NCBI GenBank assembly: GCA_030278955.1
Contig: JAOANR010000005.1
Span: forward strand, 29,193,849-29,257,848
Reading direction: 5' to 3'
Source: Hygrophila difformis
Lineage: Eukaryota > Streptophyta > Magnoliopsida > Lamiales > Acanthaceae
DNA length: 64,000 nt
The notes below the pieces were generated by a model. The model ran no database searches. It saw nothing but the letters and a program-made list of their open reading frames with translations, and was not told where the DNA came from. The position numbers and the translations under genes are program-made. This document shows, one piece after another, positions 45,415-55,130 of this stretch (its first letter is position 1; every line of letters starts with the position of its first letter).

Positions 45415-47556
45415 ATGGCAGGTACTTCTGACATCGCCATGATGGATATGCTGAGGAGCCTCAACGCGAACATGATTGATTTGAAGCAGGATTTTAATTC
45501 CAAGTTTGACCACTTAGATCAGAAAATTGAAATTCTGACTGAAAGTGTCAATCACTTGGATGAGAGATTTGATAGATTAACTGAGAAGGATAAAGTGCAA
45601 GGACACAAAGCTAAAATTTTACCCGTGAAGCTTGATGGTAAATTTGAGGAAGACTCATGCAGCACCTCTTCCTCCACTGACGAGCCTTCTGCGGTACAGG
45701 TTAAATTTGTCCATAATTCCGTAAAGCTCCCAAGGGTACATTCTTACCATTTTTCTAACCTGATGATACCCAATGAATTTCCAATTCATGAGCAACATAG
45801 TTCAGATGATAATTGCATAATTTTTGAATCATATTCTGAATATGTTGATCCATTCTGGGAACATGTTGAAAATTTGAAACCTAATCAGTATGATTTGCAC
45901 TTATTAGAAAAATTAATTTTACCTGATAAAATGCATGCTGATTATGGAAAATTTCATTACACTGGTCGAATTCCTTTGAGTCATATGCGCTATTTAATAT
46001 TTTATTTGGGACTGAAAGGATTCAGAGTGCATCTGCGAGCTCATCATTGTCCACTATCCAAACGGAGATTCGTCCGTGGCCGTGTACGAGCGTCAATTAA
46101 TTGTGAAGATCTGTCTCAAGCCAAGCATGTGGAATATAATCCAGGTGATTGTGTTCCAATACTTGAAAATTTTAAGTCTAATTTTGGAAGAACAATGACT
46201 GCCGCATCTGATGGAAATAATTATTTTTGCAGGAATTTAAATTCTGGAGTTGATCCTGTGAGTAGTCTGCAATTTATTCTCAATGAAGATTATGTGCAAT
46301 ATTGTGATTATCCGTTGGATCCTACTGCAATATTATCCCCATCAGCTTTGGAGTCCAAAGCTTTTCAAGGGGGAGAGTATGACATGGATGTCCGGACCAA
46401 CCCGACAAATTATCCGGATCGAATCAAGAATGGGCTTCAAAGAATTAATTTGATGAAGATAAGAGGTGGGCTCGATTTAAAAATAGGCCTTTGGGCTCAG
46501 ATTGAAGACATGGCCCAATGTACTTGTAGCCCAAGAGCCCATCCTACAATCCATGGGCCCAATTTAATGATGAAGCCCAAGCAAGCCCACTTCACCCATG
46601 TTGCGGCCCAAAATGAGAATTCCATTACTTCTTTTAATCCAACACTGCCGAGCCCATCACCCAATTTGCTGCCATCATTTGATCAATTCAAATACAAGTA
46701 TAGTGGGTCCCGCCAAGTTGAGAATTCATCTTCTTCAACAATTCCCGTCGTCCATGTCCATCCCGGCGGCCGGCCATTGTCTTCAAGCTTGCAACCTCCG
46801 ACTACCATCCATACCACTTTTGCCTCCATGGTTTTCCGGCAAGCTTCAACAAAGGCTCATCTCCTTCCTCGACGAATCCAACACCGGCTGCCACCTCTTC
46901 ATCCACCAACGAGCTTCAATGTCGCCGGTATCTTCATCTTCGTCATTCCGGCTCCGATCGGCCTGCTGCTATCTTTCCCGTTAGCCTTTGACTTCGACGG
47001 GAGCTCTCCATCTCCTGCCCACAACGGCCAACCACATCGGGCAGCAGCTCCGACGGGACCATCTCCACTTCGGCCACCTCACCCGAAGGAAGAAACCCTC
47101 ATTTTATCCTCCGGCAGAAAAGCGGCAGCAGCTCACCATCCCTCCGGCGTCTTCTCCATTACTCCCGAGCCATCTCCGTTAATTCTTTACCACCGGCGAA
47201 CCCCGAAAACCGCAACTCCGATGAAGAATAAAACCCCGATTCGCCGTCGCAAGTTCAATCTCCAGCCAACCAACATCCTGCCCTTGCCGTCGTCGATCTC
47301 CGGCCATCACATCTTCATCCCGTGGCCACTGCACCATCTTCGACTTGTTCCGGTCGTCGTCTCTATCATTCCGGCGAAAAGAAACCAACTCCGGCGAAGG
47401 TCGCCTTCGTACCACCGAGCAGAAGGCACCCGCATCTCCATGTCCATGTCGCGGAACCCGAGCACCCCCTGTCGCGAACCTCCTCCGCCAGTCGCGAACC
47501 TCCTTCCCCGGTCGCCATCCCCTCTCCATTTTGTTCCACGCCATGTTGCTGCCTAG
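45415..47556 (+). CDS. E reading frame: gag-like N-terminus, unrecognised body, LTR-encoded tail
   Basis: 713 codons. The MAGTSDIAMMDML start and a coiled-coil-like segment (~10-60, heptad-like D-K-I pattern) resemble the Gag N-termini of A, C and D. After that there is no Gag core, knuckle, protease or polymerase motif. Residues 60-322 are unrecognised (motifs such as YTGRIPLSHMRYL and LRAHHCPLSKRRFVRGR). From ~322 the frame passes the polypurine tract and runs 391 codons into the 3' LTR, giving a proline/serine/arginine-rich tail. That LTR part may simply be open by composition. Function unknown. It may serve as a structural or cis-acting remnant. Confidence 0.5.
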   Translation: MAGTSDIAMMDMLRSLNANMIDLKQDFNSKFDHLDQKIEILTESVNHLDERFDRLTEKDKVQGHKAKILPVKLDGKFEEDSCSTSSSTDEPSAVQVKFVHNSVKLPRVHSYHFSNLMIPNEFPIHEQHSSDDNCIIFESYSEYVDPFWEHVENLKPNQYDLHLLEKLILPDKMHADYGKFHYTGRIPLSHMRYLIFYLGLKGFRVHLRAHHCPLSKRRFVRGRVRASINCEDLSQAKHVEYNPGDCVPILENFKSNFGRTMTAASDGNNYFCRNLNSGVDPVSSLQFILNEDYVQYCDYPLDPTAILSPSALESKAFQGGEYDMDVRTNPTNYPDRIKNGLQRINLMKIRGGLDLKIGLWAQIEDMAQCTCSPRAHPTIHGPNLMMKPKQAHFTHVAAQNENSITSFNPTLPSPSPNLLPSFDQFKYKYSGSRQVENSSSSTIPVVHVHPGGRPLSSSLQPPTTIHTTFASMVFRQASTKAHLLPRRIQHRLPPLHPPTSFNVAGIFIFVIPAPIGLLLSFPLAFDFDGSSPSPAHNGQPHRAAAPTGPSPLRPPHPKEETLILSSGRKAAAAHHPSGVFSITPEPSPLILYHRRTPKTATPMKNKTPIRRRKFNLQPTNILPLPSSISGHHIFIPWPLHHLRLVPVVVSIIPAKRNQLRRRSPSYHRAEGTRISMSMSRNPSTPCREPPPPVANLLPRSPSPLHFVPRHVAA
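46367..46379 (+). other. Polypurine tract of E
   Basis: AAGGGGGAGAGTA just before TGACATGG. The upstream GGAGTCCAAAGC region is identical to that of family B. Confidence 0.85.
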
Positions 47557-47852
47557 CGCCAGGCTCAACAATTATATTAGCACTTGTTTAATTTGTTTTA
47601 GGGCTTGTTTAATTAGTTGTAATGGGTTGATTAAAGCCCCTAATTAATTGTCTAGCTTAATTAATCTTTGTAACTAGGGTTTGCCTATATATATGGCTTC
47701 CCCCAACTTCATTTGTCACCTTTTGAAATATTATTGAACATTTTGCTTGAAAGCATGAATCAATTTATTCTTGAGGTCATTTGAGAGTTTGTGGGAACCG
47801 AAAACCCTCACCTATCTTCATCTATTCGATTTCTTTGCTTCGATCCATGGCA
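46380..47852 (+). repeat. E 3' LTR
   Basis: 1473 bp, the partner of 34134-35604 with about five substitutions and a 2-bp TA length difference at the TATA box. It borders ATGTG (47853-47857). Confidence 0.94.
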
Positions 47853-47857
47853 ATGTG

Positions 47858-48873
47858 CCAAAACAAACGATGCCTCCCATGTGGCCAAGATATTCTTCAA
47901 GGAGGTTGTGCGCCTGCACGGGATTCCGAAGACCATTGTGTCAGACCGGGACGCCAAATTTGTGAGTTACTTCTGGAAGTCACTGTGGTCTGAAATAGGT
48001 ACAAAACTTCTTTTCTCTACGGCATATCACTCACAAACAGATGGCCAGACCGAATCTGTCAATCGGGTCCTTGGCAATCTGTTGAGGATAATTACATCTT
48101 CCAATTCTAAAAGTTGGGATGAATGCCTTCCGTATATCGAGTTTGCTTATAACAGACATGTACACAGTGCCACACACATGTCACCATTTGAAATAGTATA
48201 TGGCTTTAACCCACTGACACCATTGGATCTGTTGCCACTTCCTCCGAGTGAGCATAAAAATGCAGTTGGCAGGGACAGGGCGAGAGCGATTAAGGATTTG
48301 CACAAGGACGTGCAGAAAAGTCTGGAGAAAGCCGCTGAGACATATGCGAAGTACAACAATCGCGGCAGAAAGAAGCTCATACTCCACCCCGGGGATTGGG
48401 TTTGGGTGCACATGCGCAAGGAGCGATTTCCTGTGAAACGACGCACCAAACTTTCTCCTCGAGGAGACAGACCATTTAGAGTTCTAGATAGAATTAATGA
48501 TAATGCTTATAGACTAGAACTGCCTGAGGAGTACGGACTGAATCCCACTTTTAATGTTGCAGATTTGCAGCTGTACGAGAGGGACGACGAGGATGCTGAT
48601 CGGTTGATGGCTCAACCTTCCGAAGGGGGAGGGGATGGCATGGGAGCCAAGTCAACAGCGTTGACCATCCCGGAGGGACCCTGCTCAAAACAGCGCGCCA
48701 AGAGATTCCTGACTGCTATTGCCAAAATATTATCTGAGGAATCAGATAAATGGAAGCAGTCCAAATGCCGAGCAGAACAGATCAAAGGAAGCACAGTCAT
48801 CCAGTGGGAACAGACAGAAGAATACCAGATAGAACCGGGACCCATCACTCTGGGTCCCGCTTCTTCAGACTGA
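47858..48873 (+). pseudogene. A1 pol, 3' part (integrase core and CR-like tail)
   Basis: In phase with 34133 once E is removed. It contains the SDRDAKF and GQTESVNR catalytic blocks. One integrase residue differs from A2 in the YHPQTDG motif (YHSQTDG). The protein then enters the 3' LTR at 48636 with GPCSKQRAKRF and stops at 48873. It can only be expressed as a fragment. Confidence 0.87.
48623..48635 (+). other. Polypurine tract of A1
   Basis: AAGGGGGAGGGGA before the LTR start TGGCATGG, identical to A2. Confidence 0.85.
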
Positions 48874-49140
48874 AGATCGAAAGCAGAATGACCTCCAGAT
48901 GCAGAAACAGAACAAATCAGCATGAAGAGGTCCAAACAGAGGGTTCCGCCGTCACCGTCGCCGCCGCTGTCGCCGTCGCCGGGAACACCGCCGGAGCTCC
49001 GGCAAGGTTGCCGGAACCTGGCCGGAACCTGGCCGGAACTTGGTCGGAAAAGTCGCCGGTCAACGGAAGTCAACGCCGGAGTCGTGAAGGACAGACCCAG
49101 TTCAGATTCAGTCTCGGAGTATTTTGTCGCGGAAGGTCAC
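48636..49140 (+). repeat. A1 3' LTR, first part
   Basis: 505 bp up to the B2 insertion inside a GTCGCGG subrepeat. It ends with GTCAC, the B2 target duplication (49136-49140). It continues at 56188. Confidence 0.93.
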
Positions 49141-50212
49141 TGACGAGGACGTCTAGTCCGACCAACTTGTCCAAACAAGAGGATCTACTTGTTGAAGGAT
49201 CAAATGCATTAGAGAATGATGCAAATACACTTGGAAGCCATTTCAAAGAAGCTTAAAGGCATGAAGGAGCATCCAAGAGAGGCAATGACGTGGCACGAGA
49301 TGACGTGGCGCATGATGACATGGTGGCATCCGAGTTCTAAGGTGGCATCAAAAAAGCTAGATGGAAGAGATGAGCAAGTCTGGACAAGAGAAGATGTTGA
49401 AAGAGGCTTCAAAGAAGAAAAGACATGTTTTGGGACATGTCTACCTATGTTTTTATGACATGCCTAAAAACATTCTAGTTTAGGATATGTCTTATGTTTT
49501 CCAACTTGTAAATGTCTACCTAAGACATATATGGAAAGACATCCTAATACTAGGTTAGTTTAGTCCATACTAGGTTCATGTCATAACGGGAGTTGTGCTT
49601 GTGAGGAGTTGAGAGGAGGGAGTTACTTGCTAGTTTCTTAGGGCCTTGTTTGGCATATTTTTCCCTTATTTTGAGGGCATCTTGGACGCCCAAGAGGTCT
49701 TTAAAAAGACCCTCTCTATCACTTGTAACACCAAGTTTTGATTGAATGAGAATTCCCTCTTTTGAATTTGAAGAAAGTGTTCTTCATTTCTTTTCAAGTG
49801 TGATACTTGAATCTTGTATACCTTACATACTTCCCTACCACCCTCAAACCACCACGGCCACCATCCTTTTCCCCATCACCTCTTGGCCGTGCACTTCAAG
49901 GAAGGAAGATATGGAAATCGGGTCCTCGATCTAGAATCTTGGGTTCGTAGCTCTTGGAGGCGAAAGGAAAGGCATCCATGAAGCTTTGGAGTATGAAGGG
50001 CTTTTCAAGACAATGAATGGTTCGCCTCTAGAAGGGTCGGGGTCTTTCGTGTCAAGAGATCTTCTTCAACCCGTCACTTTCCTCCTATCATTTCGGGTTC
50101 TTGTTCTTTTTCCCTATTCTTTGATGTTCAATTCGGCCACTTGGCCATTTTCCTTGATTTTGGTGCTTTGAATTCTTAGTTTTCGATTTTAGATACTTCA
50201 TGATCCATGGCA
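49141..50212 (+). repeat. B2 5' LTR
   Basis: 1072 bp, TGACGAGGACGTC to GATCCATGGCA. It retains the 20 bp missing from the 3' LTR near 49555. A GGTCTTTAAAAAGACC inverted repeat near 49697 lies at the position of the TATA box of other families. Confidence 0.94.
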
Positions 50213-50220
50213 TTAATTTT

Positions 50221-50233
50221 TGGTATCAAAGCC
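50221..50233 (+). other. B2 primer-binding site
   Basis: TGGTATCAAAGCC, one mismatch from the initiator tRNA-Met complement and the same variant as in C. It lies eight bases from the LTR. Confidence 0.83.
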
Positions 50234-51872
50234 ATGTCTAAATCGAAATTTCCATGATTAGATGTTTAGGAGTTCACACGCCATTTTCAACTTTTCTTGG
50301 TGGCGGTTTATGTGAAAATTCTTGTTGTTTGGTGCTTTTTGTTGAAATCCATGTATGCTTGTTCTTTGGATTTTTAATTTCCCATGAGATGTGGTTGATG
50401 AATTGATCACATATTGTTGATTGTTGAAATTCCATATATTTTTGTTTGTTGAAATTCGGAGCCCTTGTTGAATGCCGTTGGTGCTAGTTTTCACTTCTTC
50501 ATAATCTTGATTGTATGTTATTGCATATTTTAGCATCTCGGATCAATTGTTGAATTTTCTTCCAACAAATGAGTGAGGGTCGAGAGTGGGTTTAACAATA
50601 GGGGTGGTTTTGTTGAATTTTAGCACTTGTTGAAAGTAGTGTTAATTTGGATATGGAAGTTTACTTGCACATGGGATCACATGGGGGAGTTAGTGGAAGT
50701 TAGGGTCATTAGGACATTTAATGATGTTTCCCCATTTTTAGGACATATAAGGATGTTTCCCCATTTTTACTACAAGTTGGTTTTGGTATTTCTTTTTGGT
50801 TCTTTTTGCTAGTCACTTTTCACTTGTTCAAATTTTGGCTTGTTGAAATTTTTCTCGTTGGAATTGTTGAATTTGCTATTGGCCTAGTAAAAGTGCATTT
50901 TTGACAAAAGGCAAATCTCAACACTAGTAAAAGCCGAGATTATAAATAAAAAAATAAAAAAAAAAAGTGAAAATTCGGCGCAAAAAGTGTATGGCCGAGA
51001 GCAAAAGATAAAAAAAAAAAAAAGAAATTGCGGGAGGCCGTAGCACTTGTTGAATTTTGAGTTTCGTTTTGATTGTTGAATTGTTGGTGTGAGTTGTTTA
51101 CTTGGTTTCTTTTTGTCATTTGCCAAAGGATTGTTGAAATCTAGGGCAAATTTTGACACTCACATCACTTGCCAAAGGATTGTTGAAATCTAGGGCAATT
51201 GTTGAATTTTTGTCTTGCCAAAGGGTTGTTGAAACCTAGGGCAACTTGTTGAATTTTTCGAGTCTTGCAAAAGGGTTGTTGAAACCTAGTGCAAAGTGTC
51301 TTTTTGGTGTTTCAACAAAGGGTTGATTGAAACCTAGGTTGTACACTACTTCTTTTGCATTTCGGTTTTGTCTCGAAATTTTGAGGGTTGGCCAAGAGTC
51401 TTAGGTCAATTCTTGGGGTTTGTGTGTTGTGAGTTCACTTCAAATTGCTTGGGATTGTGAGTAGGATTGGTCTTTGGTTGTTGAAACTAGTGGGTTGGTT
51501 GTTGAATATCTTGTGAGGCATTGTTGGAAGATTTGGATACACTTGCTCTTTGTATGCTTTTATGTGTATTTTCATATGATCTTCTTGACGGTTGTTGATT
51601 GAGTCGAGTTAGAGTATTTGCTTTCTTACTCTAAAGCGTACGTATATCAAGTTCCAACGTTGTCGGGTCCTAAATGCTTTGGGGCTGAATTGGAGTGCTA
51701 ATCTTGACGAATCCTTGGGAACCCAATTTGCTAGTTGAGGACCACGGTTGAGTGACCGAGTGAACCCGAGTGAACCTACATCACTTGAGTGAGATTCCAT
51801 CTTTTATTTTTCTTGTTTCTAACATCTTATACATATATTTTTGGTAGTGTTTTCTTGTGTTTTTGGGCAGCT
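50234..51872 (+). other. B2 5' leader, non-coding
   Basis: Rich in TTGTTGAA words, with A-rich runs near 50946 and 51010. No AATAAAGTGGATA block of the A/C/D/E type was seen. A CTAAC at 51819-51823, followed by the first AG at 51846-51847, precedes the gag start. No gene is visible. Confidence 0.6.
51122..51335 (+). repeat. Irregular tandem repeats in the B2 leader
   Basis: Four to five copies of (G)CAAAGG(A/G)TTGTTGAAA followed by (T/C)CTAGGGCAA, spaced about 45-50 bp. B1 lost this region. Confidence 0.8.
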
Positions 51873-54800
51873 ATGACTACCTTGGATGATATTGCACGTA
51901 TGTTTCAAGAAAATAAAGAGGAGTGCAAAAGGCGGGACGAACGCATTGAGAGTCGATTTGCTAGAATCGAGGAAGGATTTGAGGCTACTAGAAGAGATGT
52001 TATTAGAGAAGTTGAGGAGAGTGTACGTTTGCATGGCACGGCATTGACCACTCATTTAGAGAGAATGATGGAAAGGAAGCTTGAACGTGTTTATGAAAAT
52101 CTTGGTGGAAATCGAGGCCATGATGATCCGGAGAGTTCAATACATGTTTCTACATCTAGTGGAAGGCATACACCAAGAGGAAGCTTGCCAAGGCATGGAA
52201 GAGCTCATGACCGAGCTAGGGTTAGTGGGGATAATCAAAGTCCTATACCGTATGGTGGAGCAAGTAGGGTGCCACGAGCTAGACATGATGATGAGTTGGA
52301 CCGAGAGACACCAAGGGTTGATCGAATCCATCGAACACCGCGGGCTAGAAATGATGATCATGCAAATGAGCCTAGAAACCGAAGGCATGTACCAAGGCGA
52401 GATGAGCTTCATGAAAGTGAATCCGATGAGGATTTTGAGGTACAAGGCCGTAGGTATAGAGGCCATAATAATGGTGATGATTTGAAAAGTATTAAGTTTC
52501 ATATTCCTAGTTTTAAGGGGTCAAGTGATCCACATGAGTTCTTAGAGTGGAAAAGTAAAATGGAAGTGTTATTTGCTTGTCATGATTACTCCGAATTTAA
52601 GAAAGTGCAGGTTGCTATTGTTGAGTTTAAAGAGTATGCCATGACTTGGTGGGAAAAGCATAGGCGAGACACTGACCGAAGAGGTGCAAGACCGATTGAG
52701 ACTTGGAGAGGCTTAGTTCGAGCCATGGAGGAAAGATTCATACCACCATTCTACATGGAGGACCAAGAGCTCAAGTTGCAATCCTTGATGCAAGGCAACA
52801 AATCCGTGGAGGAATATGCCAAAGAAATGGAACTCTTGATGATGAGGACACAAATGGAGGAGCGGGATAGTGTGACTCGAGCAAGGTTCTTAAAGGGCTT
52901 GAGACGTGACATACATGATGTGGTCAACCTTCAAAGATTTGGATCCTTGGATGAAATGGTGCACTATGCTATTAAAGTGGAGGAGCAATTTTCAAGGAGC
53001 AAACAAAAGTATTACTACAAGGAGTTGTCATCAACTAAAGAATCATCCCATGCTAAGGAGTTCCAAGAGGAGACCAAGAAGAGCAAGTCTTGGAAGGAAC
53101 CAACAAAGCAAGAAGAGAAACAACCTTTGAGGAGGACGGATGCCTATATACAAAAAGGGGAAGTTTCTAAATCTAGTGATAAAGTTAAAAATGTTACTTG
53201 CTTTAAGTGTAATCAAAAAGGGCATTATGCTTCTAGTTGTACTACTAAGAAGACTCTGATTTTGCATGAGGATGGCATTTATGAATTTGTTGATCTTGTA
53301 GGTACTTCAAGTGAAAGTGAAAGTGAAGAAGATGTGAGGGCAATTGAGCAAGTAGATGAAGGAAATGAATCTTCATCATCATTGGTAGCTACGAGGATGC
53401 TTGGACATATGCCAAAAGGAGATGAAGAAGAGGATCGGGTTAAAGAGCAAAGGAACAATCTTTTTCATTGTAGGTGCAAAGTCCAAGGGAGGAATGTCTC
53501 GGTGATCATAGATAGTGGAAGTTGCACAAACGTGGTATCTTTGTACACCGTGAAGAAGTTGTCCTTACCATTGATCAAACATCCTTTGCCATACAAGCTT
53601 CAATGGATGAATGAAAGTGGAGAGCTTAAAGTGACACATCAAGCTCAAGTACCCGTGGAGATTGGAGTTTACAAGGATAAGATCTTATGTGATGTCACTC
53701 CTATGAGTGCATGTCACTTGTTGCTTGGAAGGCCTTGGCAATCCGACAAGGCTATTCAATATGATGGTCTTTTAAATAGAATTTCTTTCTTATATGATAA
53801 TACTAAAATTGTTATTTCATCCCTTTCTTTGAAGGAGGTACAAAAGGATCAAGAAGGCCTAAGGAAGAGGATGAAGGAGGTTGAACATGTTTTGAAGGAA
53901 TCAAAGAAGAAAGGAAAAGGAGTTAGCAACAATGAAGAGGATGAACTTCAAAGATCAAAAGTGTTAACTTCTTATGGTATTGGTAAAAGGGAAGTTAGAA
54001 ATTCTACTTCTAGCTATTGTTTTCTTTTGAGAAAAGATTTAAGTGATAAATCAAGTGCTTATGATATGTGCTTTAATGTCTTTACTAAGGTGAGCTATAA
54101 GGAATGGAGCAAGATGACATACAAATACCATGCTTGGGATGAGGATATAACAAGGAGGATTGTACTTTATGATTGTTTCAAGCATGAATTAGGTTTAAAT
54201 TGTTTTGAAATCTTGTACATGGACATTATGGACTTTGGTGTACTTATTAAGTGGTACTTGGGTAGACCACATGCAAGCTTTGATAGGTTTAGGGCACTTT
54301 TAGTTATATCCAATGCAATGTTTGCATCTAACCTTGCTTGTAGGAATGAGAATGACACCATGGCACTTGAAGAAGAAATTGAAGAAGATCATGAAGATCT
54401 TGAGGAGGAAAGCTCAATTGAGGTTTATTCTTTTAGAATTGATGTTGATGAGCTTGAGGTAGAAAATCCTTTACTACCTTCTTTACATTCTAGCATAAAG
54501 CATGTGGAATACTTGGAAGTAGAAGATAAGTATGCTAGTATGTATGAACATCACTATATGAATCCTTTACTATATTCTTTTAGTTCTAGCATGACTTGTG
54601 AGCCTTATTTGAAAAGTGATGATACCTATGCTAGATTGTTTGAGCAACAACATTCTTTATCATATTCTTTAGATTCTAGCACAAGACATGGGCATTACTT
54701 GAGGAATGATGATTGGTATGCTAGAGTATTTGAGCATTGCTATAGAGATCCATTTATGTCTTATGAGCATTACTTGAAGAGTTTTGATATACAAGCTAGA

Positions 54801-55070
54801 TTACTTGAGCATCATTTCATAGATCCTTTTAAGAGTTGTGATGAACTAAGCATGCTTAGGAGGATTATTAGGATCTATCTTTATTCTTACATGCCTTATA
54901 ATTCTAGGATGTTTACTAGATTCCTTGATATACTTGCTTGGCATGTTTTACTTTTATCACTATATTGCAAGTTTAGGCATGATAAAATGTTTGAGAGTAT
55001 ACTTAGATATCGTGGATATCGTTTTCATAATTCTAGTATTCTATTTTGTCATACTCTCTTATGGGCTTAA
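51873..55070 (+). CDS. B2 Gag-protease polyprotein with unrecognised C-terminal extension
   Basis: 1065 codons from MTTLDDIARMF. It has the same order as B1: coiled-coil-like N-terminus, Gag domain (~200-380), CCHC knuckle CFKCNQKGHYASSC near 444, protease DSGSCTN near 548, and a ~450-residue unrecognised C-terminus with YL-x-x-D-x-YAR-type repeats. Against B1 it has two one-codon insertions and no frameshift. The region around residues 10-200 is clearly more divergent than the rest. Structural proteins could be supplied to other elements, or RT and integrase borrowed from A, C or D. Confidence 0.87.
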   Translation: MTTLDDIARMFQENKEECKRRDERIESRFARIEEGFEATRRDVIREVEESVRLHGTALTTHLERMMERKLERVYENLGGNRGHDDPESSIHVSTSSGRHTPRGSLPRHGRAHDRARVSGDNQSPIPYGGASRVPRARHDDELDRETPRVDRIHRTPRARNDDHANEPRNRRHVPRRDELHESESDEDFEVQGRRYRGHNNGDDLKSIKFHIPSFKGSSDPHEFLEWKSKMEVLFACHDYSEFKKVQVAIVEFKEYAMTWWEKHRRDTDRRGARPIETWRGLVRAMEERFIPPFYMEDQELKLQSLMQGNKSVEEYAKEMELLMMRTQMEERDSVTRARFLKGLRRDIHDVVNLQRFGSLDEMVHYAIKVEEQFSRSKQKYYYKELSSTKESSHAKEFQEETKKSKSWKEPTKQEEKQPLRRTDAYIQKGEVSKSSDKVKNVTCFKCNQKGHYASSCTTKKTLILHEDGIYEFVDLVGTSSESESEEDVRAIEQVDEGNESSSSLVATRMLGHMPKGDEEEDRVKEQRNNLFHCRCKVQGRNVSVIIDSGSCTNVVSLYTVKKLSLPLIKHPLPYKLQWMNESGELKVTHQAQVPVEIGVYKDKILCDVTPMSACHLLLGRPWQSDKAIQYDGLLNRISFLYDNTKIVISSLSLKEVQKDQEGLRKRMKEVEHVLKESKKKGKGVSNNEEDELQRSKVLTSYGIGKREVRNSTSSYCFLLRKDLSDKSSAYDMCFNVFTKVSYKEWSKMTYKYHAWDEDITRRIVLYDCFKHELGLNCFEILYMDIMDFGVLIKWYLGRPHASFDRFRALLVISNAMFASNLACRNENDTMALEEEIEEDHEDLEEESSIEVYSFRIDVDELEVENPLLPSLHSSIKHVEYLEVEDKYASMYEHHYMNPLLYSFSSSMTCEPYLKSDDTYARLFEQQHSLSYSLDSSTRHGHYLRNDDWYARVFEHCYRDPFMSYEHYLKSFDIQARLLEHHFIDPFKSCDELSMLRRIIRIYLYSYMPYNSRMFTRFLDILAWHVLLLSLYCKFRHDKMFESILRYRGYRFHNSSILFCHTLLWA
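54478..54836 (+). repeat. Internal degenerate repeats in the B2 C-terminal coding region
   Basis: Same ~90-105-bp units as B1 3862-4220, nearly identical in sequence between the two elements. Confidence 0.6.
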
Positions 55071-55117
55071 TGTTTTGTAGGAATATTCGAGATAAGCTTT
55101 GGAGTCCAAAGCTTTTC

Positions 55118-55130
55118 AAGCGGGAGAGTG
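55118..55130 (+). other. Polypurine tract of B2
   Basis: AAGCGGGAGAGTG before TGACGAGG. One C interrupts the purine run, where B1 and E have G. Confidence 0.8.

Larger units (their letters stand above)
34134..47852 (+). mobile_element. E: non-autonomous LTR retrotransposon, interrupted by D
   Basis: Inserted into the integrase region of A1 with the duplication ATGTG (34129-34133 and 47853-47857). Without D it is about 5.9 kb. It has 1.47-kb LTRs, a primer site, a leader closely related to that of C, one reading frame with a gag-like N-terminus only, and a polypurine region shared with family B. There is no protease, RT, RNase H or integrase. LTRs differ by about 5 substitutions by eye. Confidence 0.92.
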
